64,000 nucleotides of DNA from Paenibacillus dokdonensis (GTDB taxonomy: Bacteria; Bacillota; Bacilli; Paenibacillales; Paenibacillaceae). Below the pieces are notes generated by a model. It saw only the letters and a program-made list of their open reading frames with translations, did not search any database and was not told where the DNA came from. The stretch spans positions 558,001 to 622,000 of the forward strand of contig NZ_STGQ01000002.1 in the NCBI RefSeq assembly GCF_004916975.1. The letters are read 5' to 3'. Below are positions 35,167 through 44,852 of the stretch, piece by piece (position 1 is the stretch's first letter; each line of letters begins with the position of its first letter). A program made the translations under genes and the position numbers.

Positions 35167-36134
35167 GCAGATTTTCCTCCCTTACGTCCAAGCTGTACAC
35201 GTGGATCGACAAGTTTATAAAGTATATCAGCGATCAGGTTGCCCAGTACCACCACAACAGCGGTTACCAGGGCGATTGCCATCAACACGGAGTACTCTCT
35301 CGCTCTTGCCATGTCAACAAATAGGCGGCCCATGCCAGGCCAGTTAAATACACTTTCAGTTAATGTGGCACCTACGACAAGAGTTGGCAATTCCATACCT
35401 AACACTGTAATTATCGGAATTAGGGCATTACGTAATGCATGTCGGAAAATAACCTTGCGCTCGGGAACACCTTTTGCGCGCGCAGTACGAATATAATCCT
35501 GTTCCAGAACTTCAAGCATACTTGAACGGGAATATTTAGAATAAGCTGCCAGGTTGGCCAAGATGAGAACGGTACATGGCAAAATCAAATGGTACAACAA
35601 ATCGATAAAGTTGCCTTGCTTATCCATGGCATACATGTCCGATAACGGAAGCCAATTAAGTTCCAACGAAAATACTTGCTGCAGAATAATACCAAACCAG
35701 AACGCCGGCATTGCAAAACCGACATACGAAACAAAGTTAGCCGTTTGATCAGAAATACCATAGGGCTTCGTACTGTTATAAATCCCCCATGGAATTGCGA
35801 TAATCATGGAGATTACCCAAGAAAAGGACATTAATACAAAGGTGTTTTTCATCGTTGGCCACAGAATATCCCCAACAGGAATATTGTTTTTAAAAGTCTT
35901 GCCGAGATCGCCTGTCAACAGGTTTTTGATCCAAATCCAATACTGTTCTGGTATCGACTTATCAAGACCCAAGTTGTGCATTTGCACCTTGGCTGCTGCC
36001 GGAGACATACCAGGTGAAATCATCATCTGGGTAGGTCCGCCTGGAGCTGCATGAATCAGTCCGAACGTTACCAGTGAAATCAAAAATAGCACTAGTATGG
36101 ATTGCAGTATGCGGCGGATGAGATATTCAGTCAT
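35163..36134 (-). CDS. oppB: Peptide ABC transporter permease, OppB type
   Basis: A 323-residue permease with six membrane helices and the EAA loop (YIRTARAKGVPERKVIFRHALRNALIP). AGGAGG lies 7 nt before ATG 36134, which decides the start over the longer frame to 36167. Confidence 0.94.
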   Translation of the reverse strand: MTEYLIRRILQSILVLFLISLVTFGLIHAAPGGPTQMMISPGMSPAAAKVQMHNLGLDKSIPEQYWIWIKNLLTGDLGKTFKNNIPVGDILWPTMKNTFVLMSFSWVISMIIAIPWGIYNSTKPYGISDQTANFVSYVGFAMPAFWFGIILQQVFSLELNWLPLSDMYAMDKQGNFIDLLYHLILPCTVLILANLAAYSKYSRSSMLEVLEQDYIRTARAKGVPERKVIFRHALRNALIPIITVLGMELPTLVVGATLTESVFNWPGMGRLFVDMARAREYSVLMAIALVTAVVVVLGNLIADILYKLVDPRVQLGRKGGKSA

Positions 36135-36190
36135 AATTGATCCTCCTAACAAATTTACACACACCAAACACCACGACTTCCATAAAACGC

Positions 36191-36224
36191 AAAAAAGGGA
36201 GAGGGGGTAGATTACTCCCCCTCC
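36191..36224 (-). terminator. Intercistronic hairpin between oppA and oppB
   Basis: GGAGGGGGAG...CCCCCTCTCC stem followed on the minus strand by six T. Probably a leaky terminator or 3'-end stabiliser that lets the binding protein be made in excess over the membrane subunits. Confidence 0.75.
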
Positions 36225-36253
36225 AGCACCCGTTTGTGCCCTATTTTACATTA

Positions 36254-37984
36254 TTACTTAGCGTCGCCCATCCACCATTTGATCACATGGAAGAATTCGC
36301 CATATGCCAAGTTCGATATTGGAGCATCTTCTTCGTTAAACTTGATTTTCTTGCTGTGTGCTTGCGGTGTACCGTATTGGTATAAGAAAATGTATGGAAG
36401 ATCTGTAGAAATTTCAGTTGCGATTTCTTTGTAAACTTCTTTACGTTTTTCTTGGTCTACGACTTTAGTTCCTTCTTCCCACAACTTGTCAAGCTTATCG
36501 TTTTTGTAGAAGACCATGTTTTGTCCTGTCGGAGCAAAGAACTTGGAACTGAACGTAGATTCGCCGTCCGGATCCGGGCTGTTCAGAGACCAGCCGAGCA
36601 GGATTGCGTTAAATTTACCAGGAGTCAGGTTTTGCTCGTTCCATGCTGCGAAATCGATCGCTTTAGGAATCATTTCGATACCGACATCCTTGAAGTTTTG
36701 CTGCATAACGAGCGAAACTTGTTCACGACGGCTGTTGCCCGAGTTATATTGCAACTCGAAGGAGAAGCGGTGTCCGTCTTTGACCAGAATGCCGTCGCTG
36801 CCAGCTTTCCAACCTTCTTCAGCAAGCAGTTGCTTAGCCTTTTCCGGATCGAACTGGTAGTTTACTGCTGCGTCGCCTGGATCAGCCCAAGAATTAGGCA
36901 TAAACGGAGCGTTCATCAGCTGTCCAACGCCCTTCAGAACGTTGTCGACCATACCTTGACGGTTAACGGCATAAGCCATCGCTTGTCTAGTTTTTTGGCC
37001 TTCCCAAGGAACGAATTTGTCCTTGAAGTTTTCTGGTTTACGGTTCAGACCTACGAATTCATATTGCGGTCCTGGCAGGGATGCAACATTGATGGAATCA
37101 ATTTTCTTAACCGCATCCAGCTGAGTTACAGGAACGCCGCTTACCAAGTCGATGTCGCCTTTGATCAGTGCTTGAACCTCTGTGTTTTGGTCAGCATAGA
37201 TTTTGTAGACAACAGTCGAAATGTTTGGCTTAGGACCCCAGTAGTCCGGATTCGCATCGAATTTCAGGTATTCCTTTTGCTTCCATTCCGTCCATTTCCA
37301 CGGTCCGCTTGTAACGGTTTTCGCAGGATCTGTACCGTAAGAATTTTTTTGCATTTCTGTAACTTTAATATCTTTGAGCACATGTTGCGGCGCAATTTCC
37401 GCAGCAAGGCTGTATTTGAATGGAGCATATACCTGCTTCATTGTAATTTTCACGTTTTGAGCGTCTACAACTTCGATTTTTGATACTTTGTCAAAGTTGG
37501 AGATTGCTGGTGAACCCGTTTCTGGATTCATGATTGTTTCAAGTGTAAATTTCACGTCGTCAGCTGTAATTGGCTGTCCGTCGCTCCATTTCAGGTTGTC
37601 CTTCAGCTTAATCTCGTAAGTGAGACCATCTTCGGAGATCTTCATAGGCTCAGCAGCCAGGGACCAAGGCTCAGCTACGACATTTCCTTCTTTGTCATAG
37701 TCGAACAATTTTGCATAGAGGAACTGCTCAGCATCACCGGAAGCCGTATCCTGTACGAAGATCGGGTTCACGCTAACGATGTCGGAGAAAGTACCTACTG
37801 TAAGTGTTCCACCTTGTGTAGGCTCTCCACTTTCAGCCGGCTTGTCATCCGTTTTTGCTGCTTCTTCTTTCTTAGGCTCGTCCTTCGGAGCATCTGCAGT
37901 TTTGGAATCGCCGCAACCTACGAAAAGAGCACTGACAACAGACAATGATACCATCAAAGACAACCATTTTTTCTTACTTGCCAT
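36254..37984 (-). CDS. oppA: Oligopeptide-binding lipoprotein, OppA/DppA type
   Basis: A 576-residue family-5 solute-binding protein. Lipoprotein signal with lipobox LFVG-C at about residues 21-25, then an acidic/Lys-rich linker and an SBP_bac_5 fold (LKDNLKWSDGQPITADDVKFTLE signature). It delivers peptides to the OppBCDF complex encoded downstream. First gene of the operon; the promoter lies in the long upstream gap. Confidence 0.95.
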   Translation of the reverse strand: MASKKKWLSLMVSLSVVSALFVGCGDSKTADAPKDEPKKEEAAKTDDKPAESGEPTQGGTLTVGTFSDIVSVNPIFVQDTASGDAEQFLYAKLFDYDKEGNVVAEPWSLAAEPMKISEDGLTYEIKLKDNLKWSDGQPITADDVKFTLETIMNPETGSPAISNFDKVSKIEVVDAQNVKITMKQVYAPFKYSLAAEIAPQHVLKDIKVTEMQKNSYGTDPAKTVTSGPWKWTEWKQKEYLKFDANPDYWGPKPNISTVVYKIYADQNTEVQALIKGDIDLVSGVPVTQLDAVKKIDSINVASLPGPQYEFVGLNRKPENFKDKFVPWEGQKTRQAMAYAVNRQGMVDNVLKGVGQLMNAPFMPNSWADPGDAAVNYQFDPEKAKQLLAEEGWKAGSDGILVKDGHRFSFELQYNSGNSRREQVSLVMQQNFKDVGIEMIPKAIDFAAWNEQNLTPGKFNAILLGWSLNSPDPDGESTFSSKFFAPTGQNMVFYKNDKLDKLWEEGTKVVDQEKRKEVYKEIATEISTDLPYIFLYQYGTPQAHSKKIKFNEEDAPISNLAYGEFFHVIKWWMGDAK

Positions 37985-38799
37985 TTACCATATTCCTCCC
38001 CTTTGAAAATAAAAATGATGGATACCTGCAGTAACTGCAATGAGCATCCCAAGACCTTTCTAATAGTTCAAACGAAACATGTCAGTCTGACTATTAGGGA
38101 CTTTTACACCTGTGTTGAATTCGTTCTACAGACCCCCGAATTACGTTTGAGACAATTCCCCCTCTTGTATCAACAACGTTCAAACAAGACGACGGCAACA
38201 GGTGAAACAATATATTAAAATTCAATATATCCAAATTTTAGGAGATTCCAGTCCCGAAAATGTTCATCCCAGACTAGGCTGAAATTGTGAACAATCCGGA
38301 CAAATTTACGCGGACCTAATAACGCAATAAAGCATTAATGCTTTAAATGACCATCGGTCAATTGAAATCAGCAAGAATGACAATAGATCGTACTGGTTAA
38401 AAATTCCTATATAAATTTAATGTAAATGATACGTGTAAATTTATATCACGTCAATATTTTTTTTGGGCACTTCGTATTAATTTTTTTTAATGTTCAAAAT
38501 CTAGCGCCAGTACAGGGTTTATCGTGAAAAAGGATACCATTTCATATCGAATTTTAATGTTAAAAGCAGAGGATGCCTGAACGAGAAATGGTCGTTTGGA
38601 AGTGACAGTAAAAATGTAAACCGCTTACATTGTAAAACTATTGTTTTTCATGTCAGGTTACCTAACACAATTGACAATTAATATAATACGTTCAAATTTA
38701 CTGGAAACGAATTCATCTGTCAATGAAAAAAATTATGTAATGCATTATTTATTATTCGGTGGAATACTTCAAATTCCTTTATGGAATTATTTAATAATT
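37985..38799. other. Long AT-rich upstream region of oppA
   Basis: An 815-nt gap without a gene. It contains an 11-bp inverted repeat (38409-38419 with 38436-38446) and a TGTAA-ACCGC-TTACA palindrome (38615-38629) resembling a LacI/CcpA-type operator with one extra base. AT-rich segments near 38200 could bind CodY, but no clean consensus was found. Promoter not pinned down. Confidence 0.45.
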
Positions 38800-38834
38800 G
38801 GGGAAAAGGAGACTTCATAAGTCCCCTTTTCCCC
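38800..38834 (-). terminator. Hairpin at the end of the mannosidase operon
   Basis: A strong GGGGAAAAGG/CCTTTTCCCC stem with inner pairing, 20 nt after the alpha-mannosidase stop. The U-run on the minus strand is weak (AATTATT). Confidence 0.7.
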
Positions 38835-38853
38835 ACTTTAAGCTTACTCTTGA

Positions 38854-41607
38854 TTACGAAAGATGCCGAACACCAGCCGTTACAATTTCACAAGATCCAA
38901 CAGGCAGTTCGACGCGGTTCGCACGCGCTTCAAGCTGATCCTTACTGGATTCCTCGAGAATGGTTGTTTTGTACACGGAACTGTTTTGATTGGTGAGCTG
39001 AAGCTCCAGCGTACTTGGTTCAGACTTCATGTTGAACCAGCGCAGCATGTCATCGCCAGACTCCTCGTTTACTTTCCAAGAAGAGAAGGCCAAATTCTTA
39101 GACTCCCATGTAATGGTTGTGTGCTCTGCAGGAATGGTTCCTTCATGCAGTCCCGTTTGGCTGACAGTCCATGGAATTTGGAACTGGTATGCTTCCTGAT
39201 AAGCTCCGGTATCAACACCATCACCGCTGTGAGGGATGAGCTCCAAATGAACCGTATGCTCTCCAAAACACTGAGCCTCTGGTGTAAGGAAATGCCCCCA
39301 GTCACCGAGCTCGCCTACAGAACGGAGTAAGGTCACAGCAATCGTGTTGCGGCCGTCCCTTAGCACCTCGTATTCATTCAGACCCAGATTGGCTACCGTA
39401 AGGCCAGCCCCATCACCGCTGACATCAACAAAAGCTTGCTGATGCTGCGCATTACTTGGGTTTTTCCATTCCTTGGTAGGATTGTTATCACGAGTCACAA
39501 TTTCGAACATGGAATCCACATGATGGTTGGAAGACTCGATGTCCGTAGGCATCAGCATCCGTACACGATGATCTTTTGCCTGATTGTTAAAGCTGGCTTC
39601 TACCTTGACGCCTTTGCCTCCCCGTTCCAGTGTGACCCGCGTGCTGATTTTCATCGGAACAGTTTCCTTCACCCGCTGCGATTTGCGCACAGGGAAATAG
39701 ATCAACTCTACCTGTTCCTGATCCAGCAGCTTGTCGGCAGAGGCAGGAACCTCCCAATCATGGGTTATCTCCAGGACAGCACGGTATGCCGTATCCTCTA
39801 CAACACGAATGGAAGCCTTCAGGTCTTTGGTTGTCAGAGCCTCTTCGCCCTCCGGTTGCTTATACATGTATTCATTGCCGATATCGCCGGTATCTTCATA
39901 GATCAGCAGATCGCTGTACACACGGCCTGTACGTTTATCGGAAATTGTAATACTGCCGTTTGCTGCGGCTTCTACTCGCAGGTTGTCATTTTCCATGACA
40001 TGTCCCTCTTTCACAAGGGAGCCTGCTTGAATCGATAGCCCCTCGGCTGCAGATCCGCCAACCAAAGCATAGGTTCTAAGACCAAGCGAAGGAATCTGGT
40101 TCGCCTCCAACGTAATTCGGACAGCACGCGCCATAAATGGCTGACGGAATTTGTCATCCGGCAGATCATAACCAAAGCGAAGACCAAGATCCTCAAGCGT
40201 AAATGCCACTGGCTTGCCTTGCGCATCCACCACGGCACGAGCCCCGAGATCAAGCTCCTTCATTCGGCGGCTCATCTCTTCAAGGGTACCTCCGTCACGG
40301 AAGTATACACGCTGCACATCGAGATCAACGGACACGGTGCCACTGCGCTTCCAGCCGGTTGTGTTAAATACAACAAACGGAACGGTATCTTCCCCGAATG
40401 TACGGAAAACGGAAGTGTCTACCGCATCGGCTACCGCCTGCTTGCTCTCCTCAATGATCGATTCGGCAACATCGCGGCTTTTCGCAAATCGCGTGACCAT
40501 TTCACGGTGGACTTCATCCACGCTGCAGCCGCAAATACTGTCATGCGGATGGTTCTGCATCAGCGTTTTCCACGCATACGTAAACAGATCATGCGGATAC
40601 TCCTGGCCAGCGATGCGGGCATACGAAGCCAGCGGTTCGGCCACCTTTTCAAGCATTGCCTGTCCATGCTGGTTCATCTGCTTCAAGTAAACACGTGCAG
40701 AAGCCGTATTGACGAGCGTTCCCCAGCCATCGGTACGCTGGCTGCGGAGTTCGCCGCGAACGACGGACAGATCGCCATCTTTGGCCTTCTTCACCGCATC
40801 CAGATATTTAGGGAAGTTGGAATGCACGAACTCCGTATCCGGATATAGAGACCGCGCGGTTTCGAGTGCCTCTGCCAGATCTGTCTGGATTGGCTGATGG
40901 TCGCATCCGTTCATGTATAAAAGTTCAGGGGTCGATGCATATTTTTCAGCATCAGCCAGCTTTCTGTCCCAGAAAATTTTCGCTTCCTCCGGATCTACAG
41001 GTACCTCGTTGCCGTTGCTATACCAGTTGGCAAACAGAATACCCAGTACCTTGGAGCCGTCCGGTCCTTCCCAGATCAGCTCGGAGAACGAAGATTCATA
41101 ATCAGAGTCAGCGACGGTGTTGTTAAAGCCCGTCGGTTTAACGCCGCGGCCGAACACGGCATTATCAATGCCGGATTGGCGCATAAGCTGCGGTGTCTGT
41201 CCTACAAGACCGAATGTATCAGGGAAATAACCGATTTTGGATATTTGTCCATAACGGCGGGCATCCTTGTGCCCGATCTGCATATTGCGGATGTTAGCCT
41301 CGCCGCTGGTCAGGAATGCATCCTGCAGAATATACCATGGCCCGATGAAAATACGGCCTTCGTTGATATACTTCTCCAGACGTTCCTTTTGCTCCGGGCG
41401 AACTTGAAGATAGTCCTCCAGGATGATCGTCTGTCCATCCAGATAAAAGCTTTTGTATTCCGTATCTTTTTCCAGAGTATCCATCAGTACATCCATGGTC
41501 CGGATCAAACGCATATGATGCTTTTCGTATGGCAGATACCATTCTCTGTCCCAGTGGGTATGTGAAATAATGTGTGCGGTTCTTTTAGACTTAGTCTCAG
41601 ATGTCAT
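38854..41607 (-). CDS. GH38 alpha-mannosidase
   Basis: A 917-residue retaining alpha-mannosidase. The N-terminal catalytic domain has HIISHTHWDREWY (zinc ligands) and IGYFPDTFG, where Asp is the nucleophile. The middle and C-terminal beta domains of GH38 follow. No signal peptide, so it acts in the cytoplasm on imported oligosaccharides. Bacterial relatives such as the Streptococcus enzymes cut alpha-1,3-linked mannose from N-glycan fragments. Last gene of the mannoside locus. Confidence 0.93.
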   Translation of the reverse strand: MTSETKSKRTAHIISHTHWDREWYLPYEKHHMRLIRTMDVLMDTLEKDTEYKSFYLDGQTIILEDYLQVRPEQKERLEKYINEGRIFIGPWYILQDAFLTSGEANIRNMQIGHKDARRYGQISKIGYFPDTFGLVGQTPQLMRQSGIDNAVFGRGVKPTGFNNTVADSDYESSFSELIWEGPDGSKVLGILFANWYSNGNEVPVDPEEAKIFWDRKLADAEKYASTPELLYMNGCDHQPIQTDLAEALETARSLYPDTEFVHSNFPKYLDAVKKAKDGDLSVVRGELRSQRTDGWGTLVNTASARVYLKQMNQHGQAMLEKVAEPLASYARIAGQEYPHDLFTYAWKTLMQNHPHDSICGCSVDEVHREMVTRFAKSRDVAESIIEESKQAVADAVDTSVFRTFGEDTVPFVVFNTTGWKRSGTVSVDLDVQRVYFRDGGTLEEMSRRMKELDLGARAVVDAQGKPVAFTLEDLGLRFGYDLPDDKFRQPFMARAVRITLEANQIPSLGLRTYALVGGSAAEGLSIQAGSLVKEGHVMENDNLRVEAAANGSITISDKRTGRVYSDLLIYEDTGDIGNEYMYKQPEGEEALTTKDLKASIRVVEDTAYRAVLEITHDWEVPASADKLLDQEQVELIYFPVRKSQRVKETVPMKISTRVTLERGGKGVKVEASFNNQAKDHRVRMLMPTDIESSNHHVDSMFEIVTRDNNPTKEWKNPSNAQHQQAFVDVSGDGAGLTVANLGLNEYEVLRDGRNTIAVTLLRSVGELGDWGHFLTPEAQCFGEHTVHLELIPHSGDGVDTGAYQEAYQFQIPWTVSQTGLHEGTIPAEHTTITWESKNLAFSSWKVNEESGDDMLRWFNMKSEPSTLELQLTNQNSSVYKTTILEESSKDQLEARANRVELPVGSCEIVTAGVRHLS

Positions 41608-41665
41608 GTGAGGTGATTCTCCTCTCGCTGTTTAGTAAAAATCATAATTTATTTATATTTAAAAG

Positions 41666-44600
41666 CTACCTTACTTCAACGCTCACTTCATGCGGACGGT
41701 ACACTGACAATAGCTCTCCATGTCCATCTACCGCGAACAACACAGAGCGTTCCTTTTCGAGTTCAAAGGCATACGTTTTTCCAGTCGCTTCATCCTTGAC
41801 AGCTACCGGCGTATTCATCGCCTGCTCGGAAACGAAAACATAAAGCGCGCCCTCTTTATATAGAAGCTTTCTGCCGTAAATTCCAGAAACTTCCCCAGAA
41901 AGCCACTTGATTTCCGGTTTGTAACCCGCCTCAGCGAGGATATAACGGTAAAGCTCGGTAACCGTCTCTTCACGGTCATTCATTTCAACAGGCAGCGGGC
42001 AGAAAAACATTTGTCCATTACCAATGGACATTTTTATGAGTTTGGTCGGCTCTGTATTTGCCGTCTGAGCTGCCCCGTTGACACCGCCCTGTTCCCCAGG
42101 AATTTCCTTAAGCAGCTGGGCAATTTTCCGGCTTCCAAAAGATACCGGCAGCTGTTTCCCATCCAGCTCCAGCACCTCTTCTCTCAGCACATTGCTGAGC
42201 ATGCGGGTACCATTCTCGAATTGCCCCAATTCCTCCTGTAAGCGGCTTGTTGGATGCCAGTAAGCATCCAGCCCAATCGGTCCTGTCACAAGCAGCGTAG
42301 ATCCGCTCTCCTTGATATAGTCCAGCAGGCGCTCGAATGCCTCATCAGCGATGTTGTGCGCGCTTGGCAGTAGAATCAGCTTAGGAGGAGCATCCTGTCT
42401 GAGATCGTCAATCTGGTACTCACCTACTGCGCGGAAAGGTACCTTCAGCTCATAGGATAAAATCCGGGTCAAACGTGTCGTTGCTTCAAAGGCCAGCTTA
42501 CGGTTGGAGAAGTCATTGGAGTACGGGAAAATAGCGACCACGTCTTCAAGCTGGCGTTCTACGAACAAGTCGCGGGTCTTGCCTATAAAGCTGCCGAAGT
42601 CATAGGACACATCCGCTTCCGGCTTCTCAGTACCGTCGGCACGCAGGGCTCCGATATGCGACTCATTGGCGTTATCCATATAGAAATTGGTATTCCAAAT
42701 CCAGTGGATTGCGCCTGCGCCCCCGGTTGAGAACGCATATGCATACTTACGTTCCAGGATGGAGCGAAGCTCCTTCTCGCTCCGTTTGGCGCGTCCGTCT
42801 GGTGTTTCCACATACATAATGCCGGTTTCCTGAATCAGGTTCGGCTTGTCCACGGTCTTGGCAAAGATACCGTCCCATACTAACTGGTCATTAAGCCACC
42901 AGGAGTGAACTGTCGTATAATCTACGGCCTCGCCGTAGAAAAACGGTGATGGCCGCGATGCGCCAAGTGCCTCGTCCTGACCTACAGTCACGAGCTGATC
43001 CGCGTTATCCCGTTTGATAGCTCCTGTAAGCTCGGATGCCCAGCGGTTATGCATATCCATGGAGAAGAGCACATAATCCAGCCAGCGGGTACCCTTCTTG
43101 CCCGAGTGGATATCCTGAATGTCGAAGTTGATCTCTGAAGCCTCCGGCGGTACCGCAGCCGTGAAGTTCGGCAGCTGCTCCGGTGTCATGTTCCAACGCT
43201 CCTGCAGAGCGGAAATATCTCCATGGCGATTTTTCAGCCATTCCACAAATGCCGCCTTTTCAAACGGGTCACGCGCAGAACGTGGTCCATCCGAGAAGAT
43301 ACGCTCCGGGTCAAACATCGACGGCTCGTTGATCAAATCCCAATCCACATTGGACGTCGCCTTGTGGCGCAGGGTAATGGAACGGATAAAACGCTTTTGT
43401 GCTTCAAGACTGCGCGGATCTAAATAAGGATTCAAGCCTTCCCATGCCTCCGGTGTAAACGAGAAGAATGTAAAGGTTACCTGCAATCCATGCTTCTTCG
43501 CAGTCAGCAGGAAAGCGTCAATGGAACGCAGTACTTCCTCGGAAGCATGTCCATCCGATTGCATGATATTACGGTATGCGGTCCAGATTCCGGTCCGGAT
43601 CCAGTTGATGCCCGCATGCGCCATCTGAGCCATATCCCGGTCCCAAACTGCCGTATTTGGTAAAAACAGAAACTTACGTGCCACATCGGATGTCATGTAT
43701 GTCATACCTACGACAGGCAAAGGTCTTCCATCTTTAATGAAATAATCGCGACCACAGGTTATTGGAGCCCCTTCGCTGAGCAAGTCAGCATCATGTCCCC
43801 AATATCCCTGCTTCAGAAGACGTGTCTCTCCATGCTCGGACTCCGCCCGGCACTCTACCCTATACATTCCCGGCTTTATATCCACTGGAACAGGAATGCG
43901 CAGTATCTCAAGCTCATGACCAGCTTGAATGGAGACCTCTGTTGCAAAAACGGGATCCTGCTCATCCTGATGATGTACGGTAATGGAGAAGTTCCATTCC
44001 GTCAGCTGCTCTCCAACATCGCGCCCAAGATCCTGCGCCTGCAGCGTCAGGACTGCGCGTTCTCCTGGCAGATAAGCCGCATAGCCTGGCTTAAGGCTCC
44101 ACTCGGTGACGCCATGACTGCAATATGCAGCCCACTCAAGCAGCGCTTCCGCTCCGCCCTGTTCCCAAAAATGCTTACTCACGTTTTGGTTGACAAACAG
44201 CCAGCGTCCACCCGCAAAAGGTCCCCTGCTGTTCTCCCACAGGACTGCAGGCGCAGCAACTTCACGCCCCTCAGCCGAGATACCTTTGAGTACGGCTGAA
44301 ATTTGCGTATCCATCGAGCCAGCCGAGCCCATTTGATGTGGCAGCTCCACATTTTTCGTAACATGCGGAACCAGATTCCAGGTGTCCGCCACTTCGAACA
44401 GTGCCTCATGACCTTCAAACAGCGGATTCAGCGTATCTGCATTCAGCAGTTTTACCGGATCCGACTCGACGCGCAGCGCCTCATGTATATGAAGCTGCTG
44501 ATGATATGCAGTCTGCTCTGCTTCGACCTTCCACTTGCCCTCTGACTTTCTTACCGGACGTTTGAATGGTGCCCCGCCCAGGCTGACCAGGTTGCCACCA

Positions 44601-44818
44601 CGCTTCAAGAAGGCCAGTACAGCCGTCCACGCCTGCTTCGGCACATAAGGTGCATGCAGCATCACCAGTGTACCTCCCGCAAGCTCGTTCAGCGCAGACT
44701 CAAGTCCATCAGCATCTGCCACTTGACCCGCTTCCTGCAGCATGTGAAGCTCCTGCTCTCCCGGCCGTCCTCCCTCATACGGAAAAGATTTATCATAAAA
44801 TATCAACATATCGCTCAA
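41666..44818 (-). CDS. Clan GH-A glycoside hydrolase, multi-domain (possible beta-mannosidase)
   Basis: A 1050-residue cytoplasmic enzyme without a signal peptide. An N-terminal Rossmann-like domain and a beta region precede a TIM barrel (about 350-720) with the clan GH-A acid/base Glu in WDLINEPS and a likely nucleophile Glu in NLIQETG. A GH42-like middle domain (about 760-900, LLPSAHNIADEAFERLLDYI) and a beta C-terminus follow. Family assignment (GH5, GH42 or new) is unsure. Between GH125 and GH38 mannosidases, a beta-mannosidase acting on the Man-beta-GlcNAc core is an attractive inference. TTG start at 44818, with AAGGAG 9 nt upstream, better than ATG 44809. Confidence 0.8.
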   Translation of the reverse strand: MSDMLIFYDKSFPYEGGRPGEQELHMLQEAGQVADADGLESALNELAGGTLVMLHAPYVPKQAWTAVLAFLKRGGNLVSLGGAPFKRPVRKSEGKWKVEAEQTAYHQQLHIHEALRVESDPVKLLNADTLNPLFEGHEALFEVADTWNLVPHVTKNVELPHQMGSAGSMDTQISAVLKGISAEGREVAAPAVLWENSRGPFAGGRWLFVNQNVSKHFWEQGGAEALLEWAAYCSHGVTEWSLKPGYAAYLPGERAVLTLQAQDLGRDVGEQLTEWNFSITVHHQDEQDPVFATEVSIQAGHELEILRIPVPVDIKPGMYRVECRAESEHGETRLLKQGYWGHDADLLSEGAPITCGRDYFIKDGRPLPVVGMTYMTSDVARKFLFLPNTAVWDRDMAQMAHAGINWIRTGIWTAYRNIMQSDGHASEEVLRSIDAFLLTAKKHGLQVTFTFFSFTPEAWEGLNPYLDPRSLEAQKRFIRSITLRHKATSNVDWDLINEPSMFDPERIFSDGPRSARDPFEKAAFVEWLKNRHGDISALQERWNMTPEQLPNFTAAVPPEASEINFDIQDIHSGKKGTRWLDYVLFSMDMHNRWASELTGAIKRDNADQLVTVGQDEALGASRPSPFFYGEAVDYTTVHSWWLNDQLVWDGIFAKTVDKPNLIQETGIMYVETPDGRAKRSEKELRSILERKYAYAFSTGGAGAIHWIWNTNFYMDNANESHIGALRADGTEKPEADVSYDFGSFIGKTRDLFVERQLEDVVAIFPYSNDFSNRKLAFEATTRLTRILSYELKVPFRAVGEYQIDDLRQDAPPKLILLPSAHNIADEAFERLLDYIKESGSTLLVTGPIGLDAYWHPTSRLQEELGQFENGTRMLSNVLREEVLELDGKQLPVSFGSRKIAQLLKEIPGEQGGVNGAAQTANTEPTKLIKMSIGNGQMFFCPLPVEMNDREETVTELYRYILAEAGYKPEIKWLSGEVSGIYGRKLLYKEGALYVFVSEQAMNTPVAVKDEATGKTYAFELEKERSVLFAVDGHGELLSVYRPHEVSVEVR

Positions 44819-44852
44819 GAATGTTCGCTCCTTTCGCTCCCATGGATCAGCG

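Noticed and set aside
38615-38629. cre site at TGTAA-ACCGC-TTACA
   Set aside because: It has one base more than the cre consensus and is over 600 nt from oppA, so it is kept only as an unassigned palindrome.
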